A stretch of 19,860 bases of DNA, taken from contig NZ_CAJTUX010000047.1 of the NCBI RefSeq assembly GCF_910579365.1, forward strand, positions 1 to 19,860, given 5' to 3'. The notes beneath the pieces are model-generated. The model did no database searches and was not told where the DNA came from. It saw only the letters and a program-made list of their open reading frames with translations. Positions 1 through 8,551 of the stretch are shown in pieces. The position numbers were made by a program, and so were the translations under genes. The stretch is from an uncultured Oscillibacter sp. Its GTDB lineage: Bacteria > Bacillota > Clostridia > Oscillospirales > Oscillospiraceae. The stretch's first letter is position 1; each line of letters opens with the position of its first letter.

Positions 1-110
1 AGGCTCTTGGAAATCCTTGGTCAGAGGGGAATTTCAATCAAAGCGCCGGACGCCGGAATTTCTCATTCCCAATTCCGCGTACTTTGCGGGTTTGAGAATT
101 GCCCCGGAAA

Positions 111-1520
111 TCAGCAGCGCTCCGCCAGGGGGACATAGGGCGTTCGCCTGGAGATGGTCTTGTAGGCGGGGCGGATGATGCGGGGGTCCTGGGCGCAGCA
201 TTCCTCGATGCGGTGGGCGCACCAGCCGGGCATGCGGGCGCTGGCGAAAATGGCGGTATAGAGCTCCGTGGGGATGTCCAGCAGATGATAGACAAAGCCG
301 GAGTAGAGGTCCACGTTGGCGCAGATGGGTCTTTCCGTGTGCCGGATTTCCTGGAAGACCTCCGGGGCCAGACGCTCCACGGACTCCAGGAGGTCCAGCT
401 CCGCCACCATGCCCTTCTTCTCCGCCAGGTGGCGGGAGAACTGCTTGAGAATCTCCGCCCGGGGGTCGGAGAGGGTGTAAACCGCGTGGCCCATGCCATA
501 GATCAATCCGGTGCCGTCCCCCAGCTGGCGGCGGAGGATGCGGACCAGCTGGTCCTTGACCTGGCCGTCGTCCTTCCAGTCCCGGATGGCGCGCTTGAGG
601 TACTTCATCATTTCCACCACCTTAATGTTGGCGCCGCCGTGGCGGAAGCCCTTCAGCGCCCCCACGGCCGCGGAGATGGAGGAGTAAAAGTCCGTTCCGG
701 AGGAGGTCAGCACCCGGCAGGCGAAGGTGGAGTTGTTGCCGCCGCCGTGCTCCGCGTGGAGAATCATGCACAGGTCCAGGAGCTTGGCCTCGTCGTCGTC
801 AAACTTGGTGTCCTTCCGGAGGGAGTAGAGGAAGTTCTGGGCTACGCTCATGTCTGTCCGGGGCCGGTGGAGGTAGAGGCTGTCCTTGTCGAAGTAGTGG
901 CACTTGGCGGCGTAGGAGTGGGCCACGATGGTGGGCGTCCGCGCCACCATGCGGAAGGACTTGAACAGCTCGTTTTCCAGGGCCATGTTCTCCGCCTCGC
1001 CGTCGTGGGAGTGGAGGGCCAGAATGCAGCTGGAGAGCTTGTTCATGATGTTTTTGTTGGGGGAGCGGAGAATCATATCCTCGGAGAAGTAGCTGGGAAG
1101 CTGGCTCCACCGGGCCATGAGGTATTGAAAATCCTTCAGCTGAGAGGCCGTGGGCAGCTGGCCGAAGAGGAGCAGGTACACCGTCTCCTCAAAGCCGAAG
1201 CGGTCCTCCTTGATGCACTGCTGAATGATGTCCTCAATGTTGATTCCCCGATAAAACAGCCGGCCCTTCCGGGGGCGCTTCTCCCCATCCACCAGATCAT
1301 AGCCGTCCACGTCGCCGATGCTGGTGATGCCGGCGATGACGCCGGTGCCGTTGGGGTAGCGGAGACCCCGCATGACATCGCTGTCGTCCCGGCTGGAGAC
1401 GGGGAAGATGTCGTTTTCCAGGATGAAGTCCTCCGAGCCGCTGACGAAGGAGAGGGAGGACTCGATCAGCTCCTGATGCCGGAGCATCTGGTGCAGGTCG
1501 CGTTCGGTTTTATAAGACAT
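111..1520 (-). CDS. Citrate synthase (469 aa)
   Basis: This cytoplasmic enzyme condenses acetyl-CoA with oxaloacetate to give citrate, the entry step of the oxidative TCA branch used by many anaerobes to make 2-oxoglutarate. The family's catalytic residues are all visible: His258 in HAEHGGGNNSTF, His345 in YGMGHAVY and Asp404 in NVDLYSG, equivalent to His274/His320/Asp375 of the pig enzyme. The C-terminal arginine region (PGWCAHRIEE, 431-440) is also present. At 469 residues it is somewhat longer than the usual 370-430, with an N-terminal extension of about 50 residues. I chose the ATG at 1520 because AAAGGCGG lies 10 nt upstream; an in-frame TTG at 1550 lies before that site. It appears to be transcribed alone from the promoter at 1586-1614, and no aconitase or isocitrate dehydrogenase gene is visible. 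A 2-methylcitrate synthase activity cannot be excluded from sequence. The family assignment is firm. Confidence 0.95.
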   Translation of the reverse strand: MSYKTERDLHQMLRHQELIESSLSFVSGSEDFILENDIFPVSSRDDSDVMRGLRYPNGTGVIAGITSIGDVDGYDLVDGEKRPRKGRLFYRGINIEDIIQQCIKEDRFGFEETVYLLLFGQLPTASQLKDFQYLMARWSQLPSYFSEDMILRSPNKNIMNKLSSCILALHSHDGEAENMALENELFKSFRMVARTPTIVAHSYAAKCHYFDKDSLYLHRPRTDMSVAQNFLYSLRKDTKFDDDEAKLLDLCMILHAEHGGGNNSTFACRVLTSSGTDFYSSISAAVGALKGFRHGGANIKVVEMMKYLKRAIRDWKDDGQVKDQLVRILRRQLGDGTGLIYGMGHAVYTLSDPRAEILKQFSRHLAEKKGMVAELDLLESVERLAPEVFQEIRHTERPICANVDLYSGFVYHLLDIPTELYTAIFASARMPGWCAHRIEECCAQDPRIIRPAYKTISRRTPYVPLAERC

Positions 1521-1537
1521 AACTGCATAACCGCCTT

Positions 1538-1589
1538 TAATGAGAATCAAGGAAAGGTCCCGCCGGGGACGAAATTACCTTTCTCATTA
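1538..1589. repeat. Nested inverted repeats over citrate synthase -10 and leader
   Basis: The outer arms TAATGAGAA (1538-1546) and TTCTCATTA (1581-1589) are a perfect 9-bp inverted repeat, with centres 42 bp apart. Inside them AAAGGT (1553-1558) pairs with ACCTTT (1577-1582), and GTCCC (1557-1561) pairs with GGGAC (1566-1570). The outer right arm overlaps the -10 box, so it is mostly not transcribed and would act as DNA, for example as paired operator sites. The inner part lies in the leader and could fold as RNA. A role in regulation is inference. Confidence 0.5.
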
Positions 1590-1614
1590 TACTGGATGTT
1601 TGGGCCTTTTTCAA
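1586..1614 (-). promoter_or_regulatory. Sigma-A promoter of citrate synthase
   Basis: On the minus strand, TTGAAA (1609-1614) and a perfect TATAAT (1586-1591) are separated by exactly 17 nt. Transcription should begin near 1579, leaving a leader of about 60 nt. The -10 box overlaps one arm of the inverted repeat at 1538-1589. Confidence 0.85.
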
Positions 1615-1693
1615 TCCCATTCTTCGGTCTATCGCGCCAAGATTCAAAGGATTAGAGGCTGTTTATCGAACCTTTTTGTCAAACGATACAGAT

Positions 1694-1721
1694 GGGCGGG
1701 CATCCTTTCGGATACCCGCCC
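1694..1721 (-). terminator. Terminator-like hairpin after the kinase gene
   Basis: A 12-bp stem (1694-1705 with 1710-1721, one G-U pair when read on the minus strand) closes a GAAA tetraloop, 75 nt past the kinase stop codon. It separates the kinase operon from the citrate synthase promoter. No proper U-run follows it on either strand, so intrinsic termination is uncertain; it may instead stabilise the mRNA 3' end. Confidence 0.45.
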
Positions 1722-1796
1722 AACCGGCCGGAAGTCAGCGCTCCAGGCACTCCCTGCGATCCTATTGCCGCCGCAGGAGGAAGCCCTTCGCCGGAT

Positions 1797-4700
1797 TTAA
1801 CGCTGGCGGAGGACCTGGTCCAGGATAAGATAGAGCTTTTCCACCTCCACGGGCTTGGAGAGATGCCCGTTCATGCCGCACTCCACGGACTTTTTTAAAT
1901 CGTCGTCAAAGGCGTTGGCGGACATGGCGATGATGGGAATGGTGCGGCAGTCCTTCCGCTCCATGCTCCGGATGACGCGGGTGGCCTCCAGGCCGTCCAT
2001 CACCGGCATCATGATGTCCATCAGAATGACGTCGTAGGCCCCCGGCGGCGTGGTGCGGATGCGCTCCACCGCCTGCGCGCCGTCGGAGACGCACTCGACC
2101 TCGAAATTGCGCTCCTCCAAAAGGCACTGGGCGATTTCGGCGTTGAGCTCGTTGTCCTCCACTACCAGAATGCGGTATCCGTCGAAGGAGACCTCCTCCG
2201 TGCTCGCGCCGGGTTCCTCGGGGCGGCCCAGGGCCAGGGGGATGGAGAAGCGGAAGGTGCTGCCCTCTCCCGGGGCGCTGTCCAGCTGGATGGAGCTGCC
2301 CATCAGCTGCACCAGACGGCTGCTGATGGAGAGGCCCAGCCCGGTACCCTGCTGCTTGGAGGGATTTGTGCCGGAGGCCTGTTCGAAGGAGCGGAAGACG
2401 CGCTCCTGCTCCTCCTTCGCAATGCCAATGCCGGTGTCGCGGACGGCGAAGTGGAGAAGGACTTCCTCGCCGTCGGCGGCGTCCTCCCGCAGGGTGAGGG
2501 TGATCCATCCTTGGGGCGGGGTGAATTTCACCGCGTTGCCCAGGAGGTTGATCAGCACCTGACTGATCCGCATCTTGTCCGCGATGAACCAGCGGTGCGT
2601 CAGGGCGGCGTCCCGCACGAAATGAATCTGCTTGGCGTCGGCCTGGGGCCTGATGAGCTCCTCAATGGTGTCCAGCATCTCGTACAGGTTGAAATCCACG
2701 GGCTCCAGCTTCATTTTGCCGCTTTCGATCTTGGACATGTCCAAGATGTTGTTGATGAGGCTCAGCAGGTATTGGGAGGAGGACTGTATCTTTTGCAGGC
2801 AGTCCGTCATCCGCTCCGGACTCTGGTCCTTTTGCAGGGCGATGGCCGTCATGCCGATGATGCCGTTCATGGGGGTGCGGATTTCGTGGCTCATGCGGGA
2901 GAGGAACTCGGATTTCGCCTTGCTGGCGATGTCGTGCTGCTGCTGGTTGATCTGGCTTTGAATCACCTGGCCGAGCTCCGCCAGATTCTGGTATTCCTCC
3001 GGGTCCTCCAGAAGGGAAGGGGGAAGGTCCAGAATGCAGATGTTTCCAATATAGTTTCCGCTGTCGTACATGGACAGCAGAATGCCCTGGCGGCCCGGCG
3101 CGACGTTCAAGAAGCGCTGAAGGGCCTCCCGCCGGCTGTCCTCCTTCGAAAAGTACCGCACTTCCTCCTGGCCGAGCCAGCTGAAAAAGTCCGCCTGCTC
3201 CTCGTCCGTGTATTTTTGGACGCTCTCGACCGGGGGCTCCCCGCTGGGGTACCACTGGTAATTGAGATAGTTGGAGTGGAAGTCCGCCCGCAGGAGGGAG
3301 ATGAGAACGCCGCCGGCCCGATAGAACCGGCCGATTTTCCGGACCATCAGCGTCATCTGCGCGGGGAAGTCGGACCCGTTGCCAAAGAGGTTCAGGGCCA
3401 TGGATACCAGACTGACCTCCTCGCCATAGCCCAGGGAGGTGATCTCATGCTCCTGCAGCGGGGGAAGGACGGCGGAGTCCGAAGGGGGAACATCCTTATA
3501 AAAGAAAGACTGTTCTCCCGTGCCGGGGCGCAGACAGCTCCGGGCCAGCTTTGCCATGCGGATCAGCTGCTCTGTGTTCCGGGCCTTCTCGCCCAGGGCC
3601 AGACCGGCGTATAGCCGGACGCCGAAAATCTCCTCCGGGAAGCGGGCCCCGGCCTCCTCCAGCAGCGCCCGGATCAGATCCGCCGCCTGCTCCCGGGTCC
3701 GGCCCTCCAGCCAGAGGACGAACTCGTCCTGATTCAGGCGCAGGGCCGCCGTCCGGCAGCCGGTCTCTGCGGAGAGGGCCCGGCAGCGGTCCAGCATCAG
3801 CCCGCCCAGTTCCTCCAGAATCATGTCGCCGAAGACGATGCCGTTTTTCTCGTTGACCTGCTTCAGCCGGTCCAGGAACAGGCAGACCATCACGCCCTCC
3901 GGGCGGCTTTTCCGGTATTCCAGCAGCAGCCGGAGGCCGGCGCTGAACCCGTAGAGGCCGGTGACGCCGTCCAAGGACATTCTCCGTCGCTGCTGCGCCT
4001 CCCGCTCCTTTTGCTCCTGGATGTTACGGATGCTGCCCACCAGCTTCCACCGCCGTCCGTCGGTGTCATAGAGCGCCTTGCCCGTCAGAGCCACCCAGAC
4101 GAACTCCGTATCCTCCGGCCATTTCAGGCGGAACTCTGTGTAGAGCGCGTCGTCCTTGCTCTCCAGGGTCTTGACGGCCTCCGCCCGGTCCGCCTCGTGA
4201 ATATAGCCGGGGTTGATGAAGCAGCTCCCGGCGTCCGGACAGCTCCACTGTCCGCTCATGGTCTTGTGGTTGACGATGTCCAGGGTCTGGCTCAAAAGGT
4301 CATAGGAGAAGAAGATGTCCTGCGAGGACTCCAGAGCCATCTTATAGCGCTCCTTCTCCTCCAGCAGAATGTTCTCCGCCTGTTTCTGCCGCTCGGTCAG
4401 CTGGGTGACGACGCCGTGCAGCGCGTCCACCTCCAGAATGTTGGAGGGCTTGAAGTCCTGAAGTCCCGTCTGCCCTTCGCGGATGCAACGCATCAGCTGC
4501 TGGACCGGGCGGGTGAGGTGCCGGACGGCCAGATAGATGCCGAACACGCCGAAGATCAGTCCGATCATAACCGCGGCCACCATCCAGATATAGAGCCGGC
4601 GGCTCATGCCGAAGAGGTCCTCTTCCGTATCCAGTCCCAAAAGCGCCCACTGGGTGTTGTCATAGGGGGCGTGACTGCCGTACAGCTTCAGCGGGCAGGC

Positions 4701-5708
4701 CACGGCGTAGATGCCCTGGCCGCTCAGCCGGACGTCCCGCACCCTTGTGAGGCTGGAGTAATTCGTCTCCTCCAGGGTGACGCTGCCGCTGGAGCGGACC
4801 AGGTCGTAGAGGATGCCCTTGCCCACCAGGGGCGTATAGCCGCCGTCCTCCTGGATGGCCAGCAGATATCCGGACTGCTGGGAGGCGTTCAGCTCTGCGG
4901 CGGGGAAGTATTCGTACAGACTGCGGCTGGAGACTTCCACCCCCAGCACGCCGTAGGTCCGCCCCTGGAGGCGGAGGGGAATGGAGTAGGCGATCATCTC
5001 GTGGGGGTCCGCCGTATTCTTTTCCAGGGAGAAGGGGGGAGCCCAATAACCGAGGTCCGCCGTGTCCGCCTCCGGATACTCCCTGCCGGCCCGCCAGGGC
5101 TCGTAGAAATAGCGGTCATAGGGATGAGCCCCCTGGCCGTCCATGTGAAAGCGGGTGGTCCAGTTGGTGTCCAGCGGAATACTCCAGGTCCGGGAGAGCT
5201 CCTTGCTCCCCCGCTCCAGGAGAAGGTCCGTACAATTGGCGGGGTTCGTGTTGGGGTCGGAGTCCCGGATGAAAAACCCGTCGAATTCTCCGGCCGGCGC
5301 GGGGTCCCCTTCTGCCAGAATCAGGAAAATCCCGGTGGTGGAGTTGTTTTGCAGGATGTTCAGGCACTCCGGAAACAGCCGCTCCAGCAGTTCCCGCTTC
5401 CGTTCGCCGGAGCGGAGCAGCGCTCCAAGCTCCATGTTTTGTTCTTCCAGATAGTCCTCCAAAAGGCCGTTTATCAGGGCCTCCTGGTTGTGGATGGAGG
5501 ACCAGCGCTGGTTCATGTCGCTTTGTAAAATCACCCTGCGGTTTTCCACCAGCCGGCTCATCATGCTGCCGGAGTACTCCTCAAGCGTCTCAGCCGTCCG
5601 CATGACCATCAGCGTGCCAATGGTGATGGCGCTCTGCACCAGCATAATGGCAATGAGGGGGAGGAGGAAGATACGGAAAATCGAGGCCTTTTTTCGGTTC
5701 CCTCTCAT
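1797..5708 (-). CDS. Hybrid sensor histidine kinase with Cache, HAMP, PAS, degenerate GGDEF and receiver domains (1303 aa)
   Basis: This is a membrane-bound signalling kinase. In order I see a transmembrane helix (about 10-36), a large extracellular Cache-like sensor (40-365), a second helix (371-395), HAMP (396-445), PAS (455-565), a GGDEF-fold domain (580-735), a GAF-like region (760-900), a HisKA dimerisation helix with phospho-accepting His941 in FLSRMSHEIRTPMNG, an ATPase domain (N-box at 1051-1060, DTGIGIA at 1091, GTGLGLS at 1121), and a receiver (1178-1303) with acidic pair Glu1184/Asp1185, phospho-acceptor Asp1231 and Lys1285. The GGDEF signature reads NQDEF (659-663), so cyclase activity is unlikely. 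There is no DNA-binding or HPt domain, so the phosphate must leave through another protein. The ATG lies 7 nt after the stop of the solute-binding protein gene with only a weak ribosome site, which suggests translational coupling. The ligand is unknown. Confidence 0.93.
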   Translation of the reverse strand: MRGNRKKASIFRIFLLPLIAIMLVQSAITIGTLMVMRTAETLEEYSGSMMSRLVENRRVILQSDMNQRWSSIHNQEALINGLLEDYLEEQNMELGALLRSGERKRELLERLFPECLNILQNNSTTGIFLILAEGDPAPAGEFDGFFIRDSDPNTNPANCTDLLLERGSKELSRTWSIPLDTNWTTRFHMDGQGAHPYDRYFYEPWRAGREYPEADTADLGYWAPPFSLEKNTADPHEMIAYSIPLRLQGRTYGVLGVEVSSRSLYEYFPAAELNASQQSGYLLAIQEDGGYTPLVGKGILYDLVRSSGSVTLEETNYSSLTRVRDVRLSGQGIYAVACPLKLYGSHAPYDNTQWALLGLDTEEDLFGMSRRLYIWMVAAVMIGLIFGVFGIYLAVRHLTRPVQQLMRCIREGQTGLQDFKPSNILEVDALHGVVTQLTERQKQAENILLEEKERYKMALESSQDIFFSYDLLSQTLDIVNHKTMSGQWSCPDAGSCFINPGYIHEADRAEAVKTLESKDDALYTEFRLKWPEDTEFVWVALTGKALYDTDGRRWKLVGSIRNIQEQKEREAQQRRRMSLDGVTGLYGFSAGLRLLLEYRKSRPEGVMVCLFLDRLKQVNEKNGIVFGDMILEELGGLMLDRCRALSAETGCRTAALRLNQDEFVLWLEGRTREQAADLIRALLEEAGARFPEEIFGVRLYAGLALGEKARNTEQLIRMAKLARSCLRPGTGEQSFFYKDVPPSDSAVLPPLQEHEITSLGYGEEVSLVSMALNLFGNGSDFPAQMTLMVRKIGRFYRAGGVLISLLRADFHSNYLNYQWYPSGEPPVESVQKYTDEEQADFFSWLGQEEVRYFSKEDSRREALQRFLNVAPGRQGILLSMYDSGNYIGNICILDLPPSLLEDPEEYQNLAELGQVIQSQINQQQHDIASKAKSEFLSRMSHEIRTPMNGIIGMTAIALQKDQSPERMTDCLQKIQSSSQYLLSLINNILDMSKIESGKMKLEPVDFNLYEMLDTIEELIRPQADAKQIHFVRDAALTHRWFIADKMRISQVLINLLGNAVKFTPPQGWITLTLREDAADGEEVLLHFAVRDTGIGIAKEEQERVFRSFEQASGTNPSKQQGTGLGLSISSRLVQLMGSSIQLDSAPGEGSTFRFSIPLALGRPEEPGASTEEVSFDGYRILVVEDNELNAEIAQCLLEERNFEVECVSDGAQAVERIRTTPPGAYDVILMDIMMPVMDGLEATRVIRSMERKDCRTIPIIAMSANAFDDDLKKSVECGMNGHLSKPVEVEKLYLILDQVLRQR

Positions 5709-5715
5709 GGCGCGC

Positions 5716-7179
5716 CTACTTGCCGGCTGCAGCGTTCAGCGCGCTGCAAAAATCGTCGTACCAGGCGTCAAAGGCCGCGTCGGACACGTAGGGGGCCGAC
5801 ACCTCCTCCAGACTCCTGCCCTGGGCCAGGGCGGCGGAGACCGCCTCCCGGTCTGCGGACGCGCGGTCAAAGAGATGGTACTCCAGCACCTTCCGGGCGG
5901 CGGAGCCGTTTTGGAAGCTCTTGTTTGTGTAGAGGGTCATATCCCCCATCCGGTCAAAGATCGTGGTCAGGCAGTCATAGGTCTTCGGAGCCACGGACAA
6001 TCCCTGCTCCGCGATGGCCTGGTCCAGCTTCTGGATGCTGCCGGCCGCCTTCTGCACGGGCAGATAGCCGGATACGCAGCCGAACTGCAAATTGTTCTCC
6101 GGCTGGGTGAACCACTTCAAGAACTCCACGGCGGCGTATTCATGGGCCTCGTCGGACTTGCTGACCACCATGCCGGCGCCCTGCTGCACGGCATAGTTCC
6201 GCCCGCCGGCGAACACCGGCGCCGCCATGACGAGGTAGTCGATGGGGTGGCTCTCTCCGTCCAGCTCCACCTGGTCGGGGAAGTACATGGCGGAGGAGGT
6301 GGAGCCGGTGTAGGCCAGGATGTCCCCGGTCTTCACATCGTCGGAGCGGAAGGAGCCGTAGGCCCCGAAGTACCCCTTTACCATGGGAACGTAGTAATTT
6401 TCCCACAGGCGGCGCAGCTCCGCCTTGGGCGTTGCGAGCGTGACCTCCCCGTTTTTCACGTGGAAGATTTCCACGCCCAGCTGCTGCATGCCGATGATGA
6501 AGTAGTTGGCCACGGCGTCCCGCCCGTAAAAGGCCTTGCCGTCCCCGGGCACGCCGGGGGTGAGGCCGTCGGTCCACTCGTAATAGGCCTGCGCGGCGGC
6601 AGCGACGCCCTCGATGGTGGCAAGATCCTCCAAAGAGACGCCGGAGGCCGCCGCGAAGGGCTCCCAATCCGTTTTGTTGAGCATCATGATTTCCGTGGAC
6701 TTCGCCGTGGGGAAAATGCGGAGGGTGCCGTCGGCGGCGATGCGGCCCTCCTCGATGTAGGAGTCCACATACAGGTCCAGCTCCTCCTGGCTGAGATAGC
6801 TGGAAAGGTCCGCCAGGGCCCCGGCCTGTTCGATTTCATAGGCGGTGTCCGCGTAGGAGGAGAAGAGGTCCGGCATGGCGTCCGCCCCCACCTCGCCGTT
6901 GATGGAGGCCCGCACCGCGGCCTCCAGATCGGACACCGAGCCCTGGGAATAGCTCTGCACATAGATGCCCTTCTCCCGGCCCACCGTGTCGTTAAATTCC
7001 TCCACCAGCGCGCCGAAGGCGGCCTCCTGAGAGCCGTTGTAATAGTGCCACACGGTCAGAGATACGGGGTTTTTGGGGTCCAGGGGACCCTTCTTCCCGC
7101 ATCCCGCCAGGGAAAAAACCAGCGCCGCCGCCAGACCTGCCAGCAGTACCCTTTTCATGGTACGTCCCGTCTTCTTCAT
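5716..7179 (-). CDS. Extracellular solute-binding lipoprotein (family 1, 487 aa)
   Basis: This is a secreted lipoprotein of the carbohydrate-type ABC solute-binding fold. It has a basic N-terminus (MKKTGRTMKR), a hydrophobic stretch and a lipobox LAGC with the lipidated cysteine at residue 27. The mature part opens with the typical SLTVWHYYNG strand-loop and later shows the hinge-region pattern YAAVEFLKWFTQPENN. The start at 7179 is preceded by AAGGAG 10 nt upstream. Earlier in-frame codons to 7257 lie within the promoter, and a later ATG at 7158 has a poorer ribosome site. No permease or ATPase genes accompany it; instead the hybrid kinase follows after 7 nt in the same transcript. I therefore infer a sensing role, binding a small molecule (perhaps a sugar) and presenting it to the kinase's extracellular domain. 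Recruitment by a transporter encoded elsewhere remains possible. Confidence 0.9.
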   Translation of the reverse strand: MKKTGRTMKRVLLAGLAAALVFSLAGCGKKGPLDPKNPVSLTVWHYYNGSQEAAFGALVEEFNDTVGREKGIYVQSYSQGSVSDLEAAVRASINGEVGADAMPDLFSSYADTAYEIEQAGALADLSSYLSQEELDLYVDSYIEEGRIAADGTLRIFPTAKSTEIMMLNKTDWEPFAAASGVSLEDLATIEGVAAAAQAYYEWTDGLTPGVPGDGKAFYGRDAVANYFIIGMQQLGVEIFHVKNGEVTLATPKAELRRLWENYYVPMVKGYFGAYGSFRSDDVKTGDILAYTGSTSSAMYFPDQVELDGESHPIDYLVMAAPVFAGGRNYAVQQGAGMVVSKSDEAHEYAAVEFLKWFTQPENNLQFGCVSGYLPVQKAAGSIQKLDQAIAEQGLSVAPKTYDCLTTIFDRMGDMTLYTNKSFQNGSAARKVLEYHLFDRASADREAVSAALAQGRSLEEVSAPYVSDAAFDAWYDDFCSALNAAAGK

Positions 7180-7228
7180 CGGCCTTCCGCTCCTTCCAAG
7201 TTTTGGGCTCTTTTTGAGCATTTTTCCT

Positions 7229-7257
7229 ATATTACCATAAATTTTCGGCGTTTTCAA
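7229..7257 (-). promoter_or_regulatory. Sigma-A promoter of the binding protein-kinase operon
   Basis: On the minus strand TTGAAA (7252-7257) and TAATAT (7229-7234) are separated by 17 nt. Transcription should begin near 7222, about 43 nt before the chosen ATG. This also rules out the longer in-frame start at 7257. No other convincing promoter was seen before the kinase, so both genes are probably co-transcribed. Confidence 0.8.
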
Positions 7258-7303
7258 GAGAACCTGTCTGGGGAGGGGAAATTCGTTTGAAAAAGGGCGC
7301 TCT

Positions 7304-8473
7304 TCACAACAGCCAGGCGCTGACCGCCGCCACCACCGGCACCGTCAGGATGATGCCGATGCTGCCGGCGAGACTGCGGATGACCTCAATGGCCACAAAG
7401 TCCGTGTTGAGCAGCTGGATATAGCTGACGTCGTAGGCGTAGATGAAGATCATCATGTTCAGCGACGTGCCCGCGAAGGCCAGCACCAGCGTGTTGGCCA
7501 TGGTGCCCATGGCGTCCCGCCCGATGTTCATGCCGGAGCGGAAGAGCTGGGCGGGGGTGAGGGAGGGGTTGACGGCGTGGAGCTCCGCCACGGCGGAGCT
7601 GATGGACATGGCGATGTCCATCACCGCCCCCTCGGAGGCGATCAGGATGCCGCAGATGTAGAGCCCCCGGATTTTCAGGCCGTTGTCCACCGCCGTCAGC
7701 AGCAGGGATTCCGCCTCGTCCATGTTCATGCCGGAGATGTGGACGATTTTGCACGCCGCCCAGGCCAGTCCCCCCGCCAGCAGCACGCCGCCGAAGCTGC
7801 CCAGGGCCGCCGCCATGGTCTTCACCTGCACGCCGCCCAGAATGATAAAGGTGACAAAGCTGGTGTAGGCCACGATGGCCAAAGTGGTGGGAATGGGGGG
7901 CCAGCCCCGCTGGACCAGCAGCGGCACCAGCAGAAAGAGCACGCAGAACACCGTTACCCCCAGTCCGGCCAGGGCCTTCAGCCCCTGCTTCCCGCCCACG
8001 GCGAAGAGCGCCAGGGCAAACAGCGCCCCGAAGGCCCAGATCCACAGGTCCCGGGAATAGTTGTACACGCTGACGCTGTAGACCCCCTCTTCTATCGTGT
8101 TGATGGAGACGGCCAGCTTCATGCCCTCCCGGGCAATTACGTTGTAAAAGGCGCTGAGGTAGTTGGTGACCTGGACGGTTTCCCCGGCGTAGCGGCCGGT
8201 GAGAATCTCCAGCTCCAGCTCCTGGGAGCCGCGAAGGACGTTCTCCGTCTCCGGGTCCTCCTCGGTGTTGTCCGCCAGGACGGACAGCACCCGGGCGGTC
8301 TCGTAGGTGATGCCGGCGCCGTCCCGGTCGTAGACGGAGCGGCCCTGCCGCGCGTAAAAAAACAGCGCCAGAAACAGCAGCAGGGAAAGTCCCACGGCGG
8401 CGTATTGGACAAGGCGGGAGCCTCCGGCGTTTTTGGGAGGGAGCTTGTTTTTTTTGGAATGGTCAACCTTCAC
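7304..8473 (-). CDS. YibE/F family integral membrane protein (389 aa)
   Basis: This is a polytopic membrane protein of the YibE/F family, whose biochemical function is not established. An N-terminal helix (21-41) is followed by an external domain of about 100 residues (42-142) and then about seven hydrophobic segments (143-161, 164-188, 195-215, 220-243, 268-295, 326-346, 364-389). The conserved blocks EGAVMDIAMSISS (281-293) and GRDAMGTMANTL (318-329) are characteristic of the family. The start is a GTG at 8473 with AAGGAGAGG just upstream; no better ATG is nearby. The gene is divergent from the giant SLH protein gene across a 210-nt gap, and it ends 47 nt before the -35 box of the binding-protein operon. 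I could not identify a convincing promoter for it. Family assignment is secure; transport or folding roles would be guesses. Confidence 0.9.
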   Translation of the reverse strand: MKVDHSKKNKLPPKNAGGSRLVQYAAVGLSLLLFLALFFYARQGRSVYDRDGAGITYETARVLSVLADNTEEDPETENVLRGSQELELEILTGRYAGETVQVTNYLSAFYNVIAREGMKLAVSINTIEEGVYSVSVYNYSRDLWIWAFGALFALALFAVGGKQGLKALAGLGVTVFCVLFLLVPLLVQRGWPPIPTTLAIVAYTSFVTFIILGGVQVKTMAAALGSFGGVLLAGGLAWAACKIVHISGMNMDEAESLLLTAVDNGLKIRGLYICGILIASEGAVMDIAMSISSAVAELHAVNPSLTPAQLFRSGMNIGRDAMGTMANTLVLAFAGTSLNMMIFIYAYDVSYIQLLNTDFVAIEVIRSLAGSIGIILTVPVVAAVSAWLL

Positions 8474-8522
8474 AGTGCAGCCTCTCCTTTTTGTGTAGAA
8501 TAGCTAAAGGTCAAAATATTGC

Positions 8523-8551
8523 TTGCATTTTAACCGGCATTTTGCTATAAT
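8523..8551 (+). promoter_or_regulatory. Probable promoter of the giant SLH protein gene
   Basis: A perfect TATAAT at 8546-8551 lies 17 nt after TTGCAT (8523-8528), which matches only the TTG of the -35 consensus. The predicted leader is about 125 nt, ending in an excellent AGGAGG (8671-8676) 7 nt before the ATG. The weak -35 box could mean activator dependence. Confidence 0.55.

Noticed and set aside
53..77. Inverted repeat CGGAATT / AATTCCG with a 10-nt loop downstream of citrate synthase, as its terminator
   Set aside because: The 7-bp stem is short and AT-rich and no U-run follows on the minus strand. I see nothing else in bases 1-110.
7285..7303. Short stem and T-run after the YibE/F stop codon (minus strand) as a terminator
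   Set aside because: The stem contains a mismatch and only about four outer pairs, so the run of five T is not backed by a stable hairpin.
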